This document shows positions 16,881 to 26,325 of a DNA stretch of 64,000 nucleotides, in pieces. Source of the DNA: Hyalangium gracile (GTDB taxonomy: Bacteria; Myxococcota; Myxococcia; Myxococcales; Myxococcaceae); the NCBI RefSeq assembly GCF_020103725.1, contig NZ_JAHXBG010000002.1:372001-436000 (forward strand), read 5' to 3'. The notes below the pieces were generated by a model. It worked only from the letters and a program-made list of their open reading frames with translations, was not told where the DNA came from and searched no databases. Each line of letters begins with the position of its first letter. The first letter of the stretch is position 1. Both the position numbers and the translations under genes were made by a program.

Positions 16881-18449
16881 ATGCCTCAATTTCTCTCCCA
16901 CTTCGTTGACTCCACCCCCGGAGATCCCCTCCGCGACCGACGCCCTCGCCAGGTTCACGGCGCGCTCTGGTCGAAGGTCGAGCCGACGCCCGTCTCCGCG
17001 CCGCGGATGGTCGCCTGGTCACCCGAGGTGGCAGGGATGCTCGGGCTCGATGAAGCCACGATGCGGTCCGCCGAGACGACCCAGGTGCTGGCCGGCAACG
17101 CGCTCTGGCCGGGCATGGTGCCGTACGCCGCCAACTACGGAGGGCACCAGTTCGGCCACTGGGCCGGGCAGCTCGGGGACGGCCGCGCCATCGTCCTGGG
17201 CGAGCTGGTGGCTCCGGACGGGTCGCGCCATGAGCTGCAGCTGAAGGGCGCCGGGCCCACGCCCTACTCCCGCCGCGCCGATGGGCGCGCGGTGCTGCGC
17301 TCGTCCATCCGTGAGTTCCTGTGCAGCGAGGCCATGCACCACCTGGGCGTGCCCACCACCCGTGCGCTGTCGCTGGTCGCCACGGGCGACTCCGTCATCC
17401 GGGACATGTTCTATGACGGCAACCCCCAGGCCGAGCCGGGCGCCATCGTTTGCCGCGTCGCGCCGACCTTCCTCCGCTTCGGCAACTTCGAGCTCTGCAC
17501 GAGCCGCGATGACCTGGCGCTGCTGAAGCTGCTCGCCGACGACACGGTGAAGCGCTTCTTCCCGGAGCTCGGCGCTCCGGCGAAGGAGACGTACGCGGCC
17601 TTCTATCGCGAGGTGGCCCGGCGCACCGCCCAGCTCATCGCGCACTGGCAGGCGGTGGGCTTCGTACACGGCGTGATGAACACCGACAACATGTCGATCC
17701 TCGGCCTCACGATCGACTACGGCCCCTACGGCTGGATCGACGACTTCGATCCGGGTTGGACTCCCAACACGACCGATGCGGACCAGCGGCGCTACCGGTT
17801 CGGCAACCAGCCCACGATCGGGCTGTGGAACATCGAGCGGCTGGGCATCGCGCTGATGCCCCTCTTCGAGGATGACGAGTCCCTGGTCACCGCCGGGCTG
17901 CTCGAGTACCAGCGCACCTTCGAGCAGGAGGCCACGCGCCGCTTCGCCGCGAAGCTCGGGCTGTCCTCCGTCCAGAGCGAGGAGGACGTCGCGCTCATCA
18001 ACGGCTGCTTCGCGTGGCTGGCGGCGGAGGAGACGGACATGACCCTCTTCTTCCGCGGCCTGGCCCAGGTCGTGACGACGGAGACGGCTCCCGCCGAGCT
18101 GCCCCAGGTGGTGCGAGAGGCCTTCTACGGCGAAGTCCCGGACTCCCATGTGGCCCGGGGCGTCGAGTGGCTCCAGGCCTGGTGGCATCGCACGCGGCGC
18201 GAGGACGCTCCCCCGGCGGAGCTGGCGCGGCGCATGAACGCGGTGAATCCGAAGTACGTCCTGCGCAACTGGCTCGCGCAGCAGGCCATCGACGCCGCTC
18301 ACGCGGGCGATGACTCCGAGGTGCACACGCTCCTGGACGTGATGCGCAGGCCGTTCGACGAGCAGCCTGGACGGGAGCGGTTCGCGGCGAAGCGCCCGGA
18401 CTGGGCCCGCTCAAAGCCGGGATGCTCGGCGCTCTCTTGCAGCTCGTAG
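16881..18449 (+). CDS. selO: SelO family protein adenylyltransferase (AMPylase)
   Basis: SelO is a pseudokinase-fold enzyme that transfers AMP from ATP to protein hydroxyls and is linked to redox homeostasis. The whole family pattern is present: YAANYGGHQFGHWAGQLGDG, LQLKGAGPTPYSR, DGRAVLRSSIREFLCSEAM, HGVMNTDNMS, the metal site DFDPGW, and NPKYVLRNWLAQQAI. The C-terminus is KPGCSALSCSS, where eukaryotic orthologues have selenocysteine, so this is the Cys version. The length, 522 residues, fits. It stands alone. Confidence 0.95.
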   Translation: MPQFLSHFVDSTPGDPLRDRRPRQVHGALWSKVEPTPVSAPRMVAWSPEVAGMLGLDEATMRSAETTQVLAGNALWPGMVPYAANYGGHQFGHWAGQLGDGRAIVLGELVAPDGSRHELQLKGAGPTPYSRRADGRAVLRSSIREFLCSEAMHHLGVPTTRALSLVATGDSVIRDMFYDGNPQAEPGAIVCRVAPTFLRFGNFELCTSRDDLALLKLLADDTVKRFFPELGAPAKETYAAFYREVARRTAQLIAHWQAVGFVHGVMNTDNMSILGLTIDYGPYGWIDDFDPGWTPNTTDADQRRYRFGNQPTIGLWNIERLGIALMPLFEDDESLVTAGLLEYQRTFEQEATRRFAAKLGLSSVQSEEDVALINGCFAWLAAEETDMTLFFRGLAQVVTTETAPAELPQVVREAFYGEVPDSHVARGVEWLQAWWHRTRREDAPPAELARRMNAVNPKYVLRNWLAQQAIDAAHAGDDSEVHTLLDVMRRPFDEQPGRERFAAKRPDWARSKPGCSALSCSS

Positions 18450-18640
18450 GCGGCGCGGCTCCTGTATTCCTGGAGGTAGCCGGACAGAGGCTGCCTCCCT
18501 GCTGACCAGTCGCCCCTCCCACCGAGGCCCAGGCCCTGGGAAGGGCTGGCCCCGCTCCCTTCCCTGCTCCACCTTGAATGGTGCTCCCCACGAGGGCAGC
18601 CCTCGGCTCGGGAGCGTCCAACCTTCACAGGAGCGACATC

Positions 18641-18865
18641 ATGGCGAGTCTTGGGAGTCTGCTTGGAGGCCTCATCCAGCCCCGACGCCGCAACTACGGC
18701 ATGTGGAACCGCGGCTATGGACGGAGCCGCAGCCACTGGGGGCGCGGCTATGGACGTGCCCAGTCCTCTGGCGTCTTTGGCAGCCCGATAGGCCGAATGG
18801 CGATGGGAGGCCTGGCCGTCTGGCTGGCGCGCGGATTCATGAACAGGCGCGCCATCCACGATTGA
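18641..18865 (+). CDS. Small Gly/Arg/Tyr-rich protein (74 aa)
   Basis: The start at 18641 follows CACAGGAGCGACATC, a good ribosome binding site. The protein has a short N-terminal hydrophobic helix (MASLGSLLGGLI), a repeated R-G-Y-G-R pattern (RGYGRSRSHWGRGYGRAQ) and a C-terminal amphipathic segment. It resembles small low-complexity proteins conserved in some myxobacteria, but I cannot assign a role. Its 3' end faces the ChaC-type gene. Confidence 0.6.
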   Translation: MASLGSLLGGLIQPRRRNYGMWNRGYGRSRSHWGRGYGRAQSSGVFGSPIGRMAMGGLAVWLARGFMNRRAIHD

Positions 18866-18886
18866 CCCTCACGAGACGGAGGGCGC

Positions 18887-19402
18887 TTACAGCAGCCGCG
18901 CCAGCTCCGTCACGTGCTCGTCGTGCTGGCCCGCCTGGGCGAGCGCCTCCGCCAGCAGCCGCACGTAGTCGCGATTCGCGCCGCTGGGGCCGTGGGCGGA
19001 GCGCACCACCGCGGCGATCTGCTCCAGCGTCTCCGGCCCCACGTAGTGAGGGTTGGAGGGGCCGGCGACGTAGACCAGGGCCTCCAGGAACGGAGGCTCA
19101 CGCGTCTCCAGGATCACCGGGTGCCGCTCGTAGCCACCCTGCTCGCGGAAGTCGAGGTGGGTCAGCACCTCCTCCACGCGCTCGGTGGCGATCCGGTACG
19201 CCATGCCCCAGCAGCGCGCGCCAGGCTCCGGCACCAGCGTCACCACCCGTCCCGGGGCCTCCGGCACACCGCGGTGATCCGTCGAACTCTGCCAGAAGCG
19301 GCGCGACCAGCCCCTCAGCCACGCCTCACGGCGCTCCTCGTACGGAAAGGAGGGGCGGAAGATGAGCGAGCCGTAGCCGAAGATCCACATGACAGGGGCC
19401 AT
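18887..19402 (-). CDS. ChaC-type gamma-glutamylcyclotransferase (171 aa)
   Basis: Enzymes of this family cleave gamma-glutamyl amides, classically glutathione, releasing 5-oxoproline. The family signature FGYGSLIFRP near the N-terminus binds the substrate, and the catalytic glutamate is in LDFREQGGY. WGMAYRI and NPHYVGPETLEQIA also follow the ChaC pattern, and length is typical. The start could be 19402 or the ATG four codons later (19390); neither has a strong ribosome binding site. The 34-bp inverted-repeat element at 19417-19450 lies directly upstream in its presumed promoter. Confidence 0.85.
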   Translation of the reverse strand: MAPVMWIFGYGSLIFRPSFPYEERREAWLRGWSRRFWQSSTDHRGVPEAPGRVVTLVPEPGARCWGMAYRIATERVEEVLTHLDFREQGGYERHPVILETREPPFLEALVYVAGPSNPHYVGPETLEQIAAVVRSAHGPSGANRDYVRLLAEALAQAGQHDEHVTELARLL

Positions 19403-19416
19403 TCTAGGTCGCACCA

Positions 19417-19450
19417 GTCCGAACTGGTCTGCCTGTCATACCAGTTCGCT
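19417..19450. repeat. 34-bp dispersed inverted-repeat element, copy 1
   Basis: The sequence is identical, in reverse orientation, to 61950-61983. It holds GAACTGGT and ACCAGTTC arms separated by 11 bp. It lies in the 57-bp gap between the TetR stop and the ChaC start. It could be a regulator site or a small mobile repeat. Confidence 0.75.
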
Positions 19451-19459
19451 ACCGGTCCG

Positions 19460-20020
19460 CTAGCCGACCAGGTAGCGCTGGAGGGTCGGGCCGATCCACG
19501 CCATGAGGGTGGCTCGATCCATCGCCACGATGGGCGGCAGGCCCAGCACGTAGCGGCATAGCGCCACGCCGAGCACCTGCGTGGCCGCCAGCCCGGCCCG
19601 CGTGGCGGCCTCCGCGGGCGCGTGGCCCATGGCGGCGACGGCGGGCGCCAGCTGCTCGGCGAAGATCTGCCGCATCCGCTCGGCCGCCGCCGGGTTCGTG
19701 ACGCCCGCGCGCAGCAGCGCCGTCAGCGTCTCGTCGCCCTCCCACCGATCGAGGAAGTGTCCGATGATCGCGGCGCCGACTCCGTCCCGAGGCACCTCTT
19801 TCAGGTCCGGCAGGCGCAGATCGAACTCGGCCGCCGCGGCGAACAGCCGCTCCTTGCTCCCGTAGTAGCGCATCACCATCGACGCATCGATGCCGGCGTC
19901 CGCCGCGATGGCCCGGATCGTCGCCCGCTCGTACCCGTCCGCCGCGAACCGCTCGCGCGCTGCCCGCAGGATCGCTGCCCGCGTCGCATCCGAGCGTCGC
20001 GGTCGAGTCTCCTCACCCAT
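19460..20020 (-). CDS. TetR-family regulator of the adjacent monooxygenase (186 aa)
   Basis: Residues 10-60 are a TetR DNA-binding domain with RAAILRAARERFAADGYERA and the recognition helix ASMVMRYYGSKERLF. The C-terminal ligand domain begins at about residue 75 and carries the short TetR_C pattern LLRAGVTNPAAAERMRQIF. It is divergent from a FAD monooxygenase gene, the usual arrangement for a repressor that controls its neighbour and itself. The 99-bp gap between the genes holds several copies of one palindrome, the likely binding sites. Confidence 0.9.
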   Translation of the reverse strand: MGEETRPRRSDATRAAILRAARERFAADGYERATIRAIAADAGIDASMVMRYYGSKERLFAAAAEFDLRLPDLKEVPRDGVGAAIIGHFLDRWEGDETLTALLRAGVTNPAAAERMRQIFAEQLAPAVAAMGHAPAEAATRAGLAATQVLGVALCRYVLGLPPIVAMDRATLMAWIGPTLQRYLVG

Positions 20021-20106
20021 GCCAACGAGCGTATGCCAACAAGCGTTGACTTTACAGGCGCACGTCTCTAGGTTTTGCCAACAATTGTTGGCCAAGAGGC
20101 GTTGGC
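20021..20106. promoter_or_regulatory. Array of TetR-operator-like palindromes
   Basis: The perfect 16-bp palindrome GCCAACAATTGTTGGC spans 20077-20092. Near-copies of the form GCCAAC-N4-GTTGGC lie at 20035-20050 (GCCAACAAGCGTTGAC) and 20091-20106 (GCCAAGAGGCGTTGGC), with a weaker one at 20021-20036. They cover the promoter region of both the TetR gene and the monooxygenase gene. Confidence 0.75.
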
Positions 20107-20119
20107 TCGAGGTGCGCCC

Positions 20120-21268
20120 ATGATTCCCGCTCGTACGGATGTCCTCGTCGTCGGTGCCGGGCCCGTCGGCCTGGCGACCGCTGCCACGCTCGCCGGGCAT
20201 CAGGTCGACGTGACGGTCCTCGACGCCCAGCCAGAGGCGGCCAACACCTCTCGGGCCGCCGTGGTCCACGCGCACACCCTCGAGGTCCTCGAGTCTATCG
20301 GTGCCGCCGAGCCGCTCGCCGCCGCCGGAATCCACGCGTCGCGCTTCACCATCCGCGATCGCGATCGCACGCTCGTGCCGGTGCGCTTCGATGATCTGCC
20401 GACGCGCTACCCGTACGCCCTCATGGTGCCGCAGTCGACCACCGAGGCCATCCTGCTCGAGCGGCTCCAGGCTCGCGGTGGCCGGGTGCTGCGGCCGCAC
20501 ACGGTGGTCGCTCTGAAGAGGGATGGAGCGGGCACCCTCGTCACCCTCGCGGGCGGCGAGTCCATCCGCGCTCGCTACGTGGTGGCCGCGGACGGCATGC
20601 ACAGCACCGTCCGCAAGCTCGCCGGGATCGGCTTCGGCAGGGACACGAACGCCGGCGAGTCCTTCACCCTCGCCGACATCCGGCTCGACAGCGACCTGCC
20701 GCGAGACGAGGTGATCCTCTACTTCTCCCGCTCGGGCATGCTCGTGTGGGCGCCGCTGCCGGACGGCTCGGTCCGGGTGGTGGCCGCCGTCGATGAGGCG
20801 CCGGAGCACCCGACGGTGGAATTCGTGCAGGCGCTGCTCGACACCCGGGGCCCGGTCAGCTCTCGCACGCGCGTCACGGAGGTCGTCTGGGGCTCCCGGT
20901 TCCGGGTCCATCACCGCGTCGCCGACTCGTTCCGGTCCGGGCCGGTGCTGCTCGCCGGAGACGCGGGGCACGTGCACAGCCCCGCTGGCGGTCAGGGCAT
21001 GAACCTCGGCCTCAAGGATGCCGTGGCGCTCGGTGAGGCGCTCGCCGCCGCGCTGTCCGGGGCCGGCGAGGAGCGCCTCGATGCGTATGCCGCGGCCCGA
21101 CGCCCGGTGGCGGTCGACGTGGTCCGGTTCGCCTCGGTGCTGACCCGGCTCGCGACCACGCCGGGGCTGCTGCGGCCCGTGCGGAACCTGGCCCTCGGCG
21201 CCCTGTCCCGCGTCCCCACCTTCCGCCGCCGCCTGGCCTGGCGGCTGTCCGGGCTCGTCTACCGCTGA
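20120..21268 (+). CDS. FAD-dependent aromatic-type monooxygenase (382 aa)
   Basis: This belongs to the p-hydroxybenzoate hydroxylase-like flavoprotein monooxygenases, which use NAD(P)H and O2 to hydroxylate a small, often aromatic, substrate. The FAD dinucleotide motif is VLVVGAGPVGLATA near the N-terminus, the second motif is VVAADGMHSTVRK, and the FAD-ribityl motif is PVLLAGDAGHVHSPAGGQGMN. The start at 20120 gives the usual short lead-in to the Rossmann strand. The substrate is unknown. Divergence from a TetR regulator with clear operators suggests substrate-induced expression, as for detoxification or antibiotic-modifying enzymes. Confidence 0.88.
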   Translation: MIPARTDVLVVGAGPVGLATAATLAGHQVDVTVLDAQPEAANTSRAAVVHAHTLEVLESIGAAEPLAAAGIHASRFTIRDRDRTLVPVRFDDLPTRYPYALMVPQSTTEAILLERLQARGGRVLRPHTVVALKRDGAGTLVTLAGGESIRARYVVAADGMHSTVRKLAGIGFGRDTNAGESFTLADIRLDSDLPRDEVILYFSRSGMLVWAPLPDGSVRVVAAVDEAPEHPTVEFVQALLDTRGPVSSRTRVTEVVWGSRFRVHHRVADSFRSGPVLLAGDAGHVHSPAGGQGMNLGLKDAVALGEALAAALSGAGEERLDAYAAARRPVAVDVVRFASVLTRLATTPGLLRPVRNLALGALSRVPTFRRRLAWRLSGLVYR

Positions 21269-21292
21269 GCGTCGCTCGAAGCCGGAGGGACT

Positions 21293-23134
21293 TCAGGGGC
21301 AGCCACACCACGCGCGGGCGAGCTGCTCCGGCGTGCCCGGACCGGGCTGGTAGACGTACGGCCCCGCCGAGAGGTAGTGGCACACGGGCTCCGAGGCCGT
21401 GTCGTAGCTCGCCGGGCCGGTGCCCACGCGCAGGTGCCGGACCGCGAACTCCGAGCAGGCCTCACACGCCGCGGCATGCGCGTCCACGCCCAGCGTGGTG
21501 TCCGTGGCCCTCGCCCTGAGCGCCCCGAGCCCCTCCGCCGCGAACGCCCGGCACCAGTCCCCCGCGTGGCCCTGATGGAACACTCGCGCCAGCGCCTGGG
21601 CCCGCGTCTTCGCCTCGGGCGCCGCGTCCGCCGTCCCGGGCCACGGCAGGGCCGGGTCCACGTACGACGCCAGCACCCCGCCGCTCGCGTACACCCCGTT
21701 GGGCCGAGCCCCGAGGAAGGTGCCGAACCGGCCCTCCGCCAGCTCCGTGCCCTCGGGACGCTCCTTCGCCATCAGCCGCGTGAGCGAGACGACGCGCTGC
21801 AGCCCCAGGCGGAACTCGTTCTTCAGCCGCGCCGGCACCGGCACCTCGCCCGTCTCGCGCGCCACCGTGGGCACCATCCAGCCCACCACCCGCGAGTCCA
21901 CGTCGAGCCGCACCTGCTTGCCCAGGAGGCGGAACTGGATCGCCGCTCCTTCCAGCAGCGCCCGGTTCGTCACCCGCTGGCCGAAGCACTCCGGCCCCGT
22001 CGGGTCCACCGAGCGCAGGCCCTCGGCCACCGGCGCCAGCGGCCCGTGGTTCTCCCCCGCCGCCGCGTACACCGCGCGCATGCCGGAGGTCGCGCAGGAC
22101 AGCAGGCGCTCGGACTGAGGCGCGTACGTGTCGCCCGAGCCCAGCGGTGGCAGCACCTCCAGGTAGTCGTCTCCAATGGCCGGGAAGCGCTCTCCGCTGG
22201 GGGTGACGAACTCGACCGCCGGGTGCGGCGCGCAGAGCGCGTCGTTGACGTCGTAGCTCGTCCACTCCGGCACCCGCTGCAGCACCCCGCGAGCCCCATG
22301 CAGCAGCCCCGACGCGAGCGCGACGAGCACCGCCCGGTCACGCTGATCCCCCGTGTCGCTCGGGAAGTCCGCCAGCTCCGGCGAGCCCCACCGCTGCCAC
22401 ATGTGCCCCACGCTCCAGGCGTCCTGCAGGTAGTGGTGGGCCACCGCCTCCAGCGACAGCGCCTCGGCCTCGCACCCACGCAGGTAGGTGCCGAAGCGCC
22501 CGGCCGCCGCGCCCAGCGCGTCCTTCATCGCCTTGCACTCCCGGGCCCGCGCGAGCGCCAACGCGTGGTAGTGCGCATAGAAGCGCCCGCCCTGGGGCAG
22601 GAAGTGGTTCGAGTTCACCGGCCCCATATGCGAGGCGAAGTCATGGCACAGCGTCGCGTCCGGCCCCGCGCCCGGCAGCGGACACGTCTCGTGGCCGGTG
22701 GCCCAGTCCCAGAGCGCGTACGAGAAGTCCGGCAGCTGCGCCAGCTCGCCCGGCGTGAAGGCGCGCACCTGCACGCGCACGGCCTCGGCGAAGGGGACCG
22801 GCTGCAGCGAGAGGAGCTGCTGACCGTCCACCGAGACCGGAGCATCCGAGGTGAACACGCGCAGCCGCACCGTGGCGGAGGACTCGGCCGGCAGCCCTGC
22901 CTTCTCGCGCGTCAGCTCCCAGAGCCGGCGGTGCTCGTCCAGCGTCCCCACCCAGCGGTGGCGCGCCGTGTTGGGGCCGGCCGGCGGCGAGCAGTAGGAG
23001 GCGGAGCCTTGCGGGTACTCGCTGGGCTCCTTCGTCGGGTCCGGCCGCTCGTAGCAGACGGACTCCCACGCGGCGGCGGGCCGCGACACCAGCGTCATCA
23101 GCACCAGGGCGGACAGGAGGAAGCGACGCATCAC
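21293..23134 (-). CDS. Secreted His-rich protein, possible zinc phospholipase C/S1-P1-type fold (613 aa)
   Basis: A Sec signal peptide ends in RPAAA and the mature protein begins WESVCYERP. Several His/Asp clusters recall zinc phospholipase C and S1/P1 nucleases: LCHDFASHMG, GGRFYAHYHALALA, and above all AVAHHYLQDAWSVGHMW, an H-x3-D-x4-H-like pattern. Their order and spacing suggest a trinuclear zinc site, but this is inference and the overall sequence is not a standard member. More than ten cysteines (for example CEACSEF and WCGCP at the C-terminus) suggest disulfides. It is downstream of a lipoprotein gene with a TGATG overlap, so the two are coupled. Confidence 0.65.
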   Translation of the reverse strand: MMRRFLLSALVLMTLVSRPAAAWESVCYERPDPTKEPSEYPQGSASYCSPPAGPNTARHRWVGTLDEHRRLWELTREKAGLPAESSATVRLRVFTSDAPVSVDGQQLLSLQPVPFAEAVRVQVRAFTPGELAQLPDFSYALWDWATGHETCPLPGAGPDATLCHDFASHMGPVNSNHFLPQGGRFYAHYHALALARARECKAMKDALGAAAGRFGTYLRGCEAEALSLEAVAHHYLQDAWSVGHMWQRWGSPELADFPSDTGDQRDRAVLVALASGLLHGARGVLQRVPEWTSYDVNDALCAPHPAVEFVTPSGERFPAIGDDYLEVLPPLGSGDTYAPQSERLLSCATSGMRAVYAAAGENHGPLAPVAEGLRSVDPTGPECFGQRVTNRALLEGAAIQFRLLGKQVRLDVDSRVVGWMVPTVARETGEVPVPARLKNEFRLGLQRVVSLTRLMAKERPEGTELAEGRFGTFLGARPNGVYASGGVLASYVDPALPWPGTADAAPEAKTRAQALARVFHQGHAGDWCRAFAAEGLGALRARATDTTLGVDAHAAACEACSEFAVRHLRVGTGPASYDTASEPVCHYLSAGPYVYQPGPGTPEQLARAWCGCP

Positions 23135-23601
23135 TTGCCCTCCAGCAGCGCGCGGACGCCAGGGAAGCAGTCCGGCTCGAGGAAGAAGACCTTTTCAAAG
23201 GAGGCGATCGGCTCCTGGCCCTGGTCGCGCGCCTTCACATACGCGTCGACACACGCGGACGGGCAGCACTCATCCTCGTCCCAGGGCTTGGACGTGGTGC
23301 ACCGGGGGACCGAGTCCATGCACTCGTCCAGCGAGCGCGCCCCGGGCTCGAAGCAGTAGGTGACCAGGTCCGTGCACGCCCCCAGCGCGGTGAGGGCATC
23401 ATCGCCGCGGGGATCGAGCTGAAGGCCTCCCAGGGGCGACTTGATGACGTCGAGGTTCACGTCGCCCTTCTTCGGCAGCGGGACGTTCGGCAGATCCACC
23501 TTCGGCAGATCCGGAAAATCGATCTTCACCTTCTCGCACGCGACGCCCACTGGGAGCATCGTCACGAGCAGCAGCGCACGGATTCCGCGGAGCAAGCTCA
23601 C
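23131..23601 (-). CDS. Small Cys-rich lipoprotein, partner of the secreted His-rich protein (156 aa)
   Basis: With the GTG start at 23601, preceded closely by AAGGGG, the N-terminus is a lipoprotein signal ending in LPVGVAC. A KVDLPNVPLP repeat-like proline-rich segment follows. The rest has paired cysteines (GACTDLVTYC, RCTT, DECCPSAC) and ends in CFPGVRALLEGK. Its stop overlaps the start of the large secreted protein gene, so both are probably made in a fixed ratio and may interact. I do not recognise the family. Confidence 0.6.
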   Translation of the reverse strand: MSLLRGIRALLLVTMLPVGVACEKVKIDFPDLPKVDLPNVPLPKKGDVNLDVIKSPLGGLQLDPRGDDALTALGACTDLVTYCFEPGARSLDECMDSVPRCTTSKPWDEDECCPSACVDAYVKARDQGQEPIASFEKVFFLEPDCFPGVRALLEGK

Positions 23602-23761
23602 TTCCCCTTTCGGCCAGGGAGCCGACGGACTCCCCTCCTCCGAGTCACGCACACGACTGGAAGCGGGAGCAAGGGCCCGGGCCTGGTGGTTCGACTTCCA
23701 GGCGCGGTGGAGATAGGCTCGCCTGTCGCTGAAACGACCGGAAGGTCCAAGGACGGCTCCC

Positions 23762-23977
23762 ATTCCACCGAAAATCAGTCCAGAGCTTCAGCAGCGCATC
23801 ACTGAAGCCAAGGCGCTTCTCACCGTCGCGGAGCAGGAGCTGGAGGTGGCCCTCGGAGAGCTCGAGTCCTCGGAGCGCGCCGACAAGAAGATGATCAGCC
23901 AGCGGCTCGAGCGTGCCTTCGAGAAGGTCACCGGCGGCAGGCGCAACCTGGAGCTGGTCCTGCAGGAAGGCAGCTGA
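23762..23977 (+). CDS. Small coiled-coil protein with an apparent non-canonical ATT start (71 aa)
   Basis: The frame is open from 23717 to 23977 but has no ATG, GTG or TTG near its beginning. The best candidate is ATT at 23762, preceded by AAGGACGG. The peptide is strongly helical with heptad spacing: KISPELQQRITEAKALLTVA, then VALGELESSERADKKM and a third helix ending in LVLQEGS. The amino acid pattern is that of a real protein. A CTG at 23723 or 23729 is the alternative. The function is unknown; small helical proteins of this type may be scaffolds or regulators. Confidence 0.5.
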   Translation: MPPKISPELQQRITEAKALLTVAEQELEVALGELESSERADKKMISQRLERAFEKVTGGRRNLELVLQEGS

Positions 23978-24040
23978 AGCCTTCCGCATGACACTGCGGG
24001 TGGACTCCGGTCGCGAGTCACGACACCAGGGGCCGCGGGC

Positions 24041-25420
<1,380 letters not shown>

Positions 25421-25476
25421 GGCGGGGGACCATAGCACTCTCCTTCCGGCGCGCGCAGGGCAAGATGGGGGTGGCC

Positions 25477-26229
25477 ATGACGGATCCCACGCCTCCCGCA
25501 CCGGGAGCGAAAAGCGACGATGAGCTGGAGGAGTACGATCTCCCCTTCTTCCAACGGCTCGCCCTGCAGCTGCAGGGGCAGGTCTTCGCCTTCATCATCC
25601 GCTTCACCGACCTGCTGCTGCTGCTCTGGCGCCCCCGGCTGCTGCGGCCCTACCTGGCCATCTGGTGGCAGGAGCTCATCCACACGCCTTACAGGGCCCG
25701 GCGCACCTTCGAGGTGGTCCGCGCGCTGAAGGCCACCGGCCAGCGCTTCCGCGAGCTCATCTATGGAGAGACGCCGCTCCTCACCGCCATCCCCATCTTC
25801 AAGCGGGCAGGCGTGGGCCCCGGGAGCCGGCTGGTGGACCTGGGCGCGGGCCGCGGGCGGGTGCTGATCGCTGCCAGGTGGCTGGGCGCCGAGGCGCGCG
25901 GGGTGGAGCTGATCGCCGACCACGTGACGCGCGTGGCACCGAGGCTCCAGGCCGCGGGCATCACCCTCACCGTGGGAGACATGACCCGCGAGGAGCTGGG
26001 AGACGCCACCCACCTGTTCACCAACTGGCTGGCGCTCACGCCGGAGACGAAGGCCCGGCTGATCGAGCGCTTCCGCACCTGCCGCCCCGGGACTCGAATC
26101 ATCACCGTGACGCGGCCCATCGAGGCCGAGGGCTTCGTCCGCCTCTCCCGCCACTGGCGGCTCTTCACGTGGGGCGTCGAGGTGGTGTGGGTCCACGAGT
26201 ACCGGCCCGAGGCGGCTCCACCGGCCTGA
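25477..26229 (+). CDS. Membrane-associated SAM-dependent methyltransferase-like protein (250 aa)
   Basis: After a charged N-terminus there is a hydrophobic segment (FAFIIRFTDLLLLLW) that probably touches the membrane. The Rossmann methyltransferase core follows: motif I LVDLGAGRGRVLIAA, acidic motif II GVELIADH, then VGDMTRE and FTNWLALT. The protein ends with a short C-terminal strand. The substrate is unknown; a lipid or quinone would fit the membrane helix. Starts at 25465 and 25477 are both possible and the second has GGGGGTGG just upstream. It is divergent from the sigma-54 activator gene with a very short gap. Confidence 0.75.
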   Translation: MTDPTPPAPGAKSDDELEEYDLPFFQRLALQLQGQVFAFIIRFTDLLLLLWRPRLLRPYLAIWWQELIHTPYRARRTFEVVRALKATGQRFRELIYGETPLLTAIPIFKRAGVGPGSRLVDLGAGRGRVLIAARWLGAEARGVELIADHVTRVAPRLQAAGITLTVGDMTREELGDATHLFTNWLALTPETKARLIERFRTCRPGTRIITVTRPIEAEGFVRLSRHWRLFTWGVEVVWVHEYRPEAAPPA

Positions 26230-26325
26230 GAGGCTCGGGTCCGCCTACAGGCCAGGCAGCCGGACGAGCGCCGTGCCGGGCGCCCGTCGTCGCGCCCACC
26301 GACAGGTGCCATCTACGAGGCAGCC

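Noticed and set aside
19460-20977. A 505-codon version of the TetR gene
   Set aside because: The extra N-terminal part is antisense to the FAD monooxygenase; the HTH domain starts properly at 20020.
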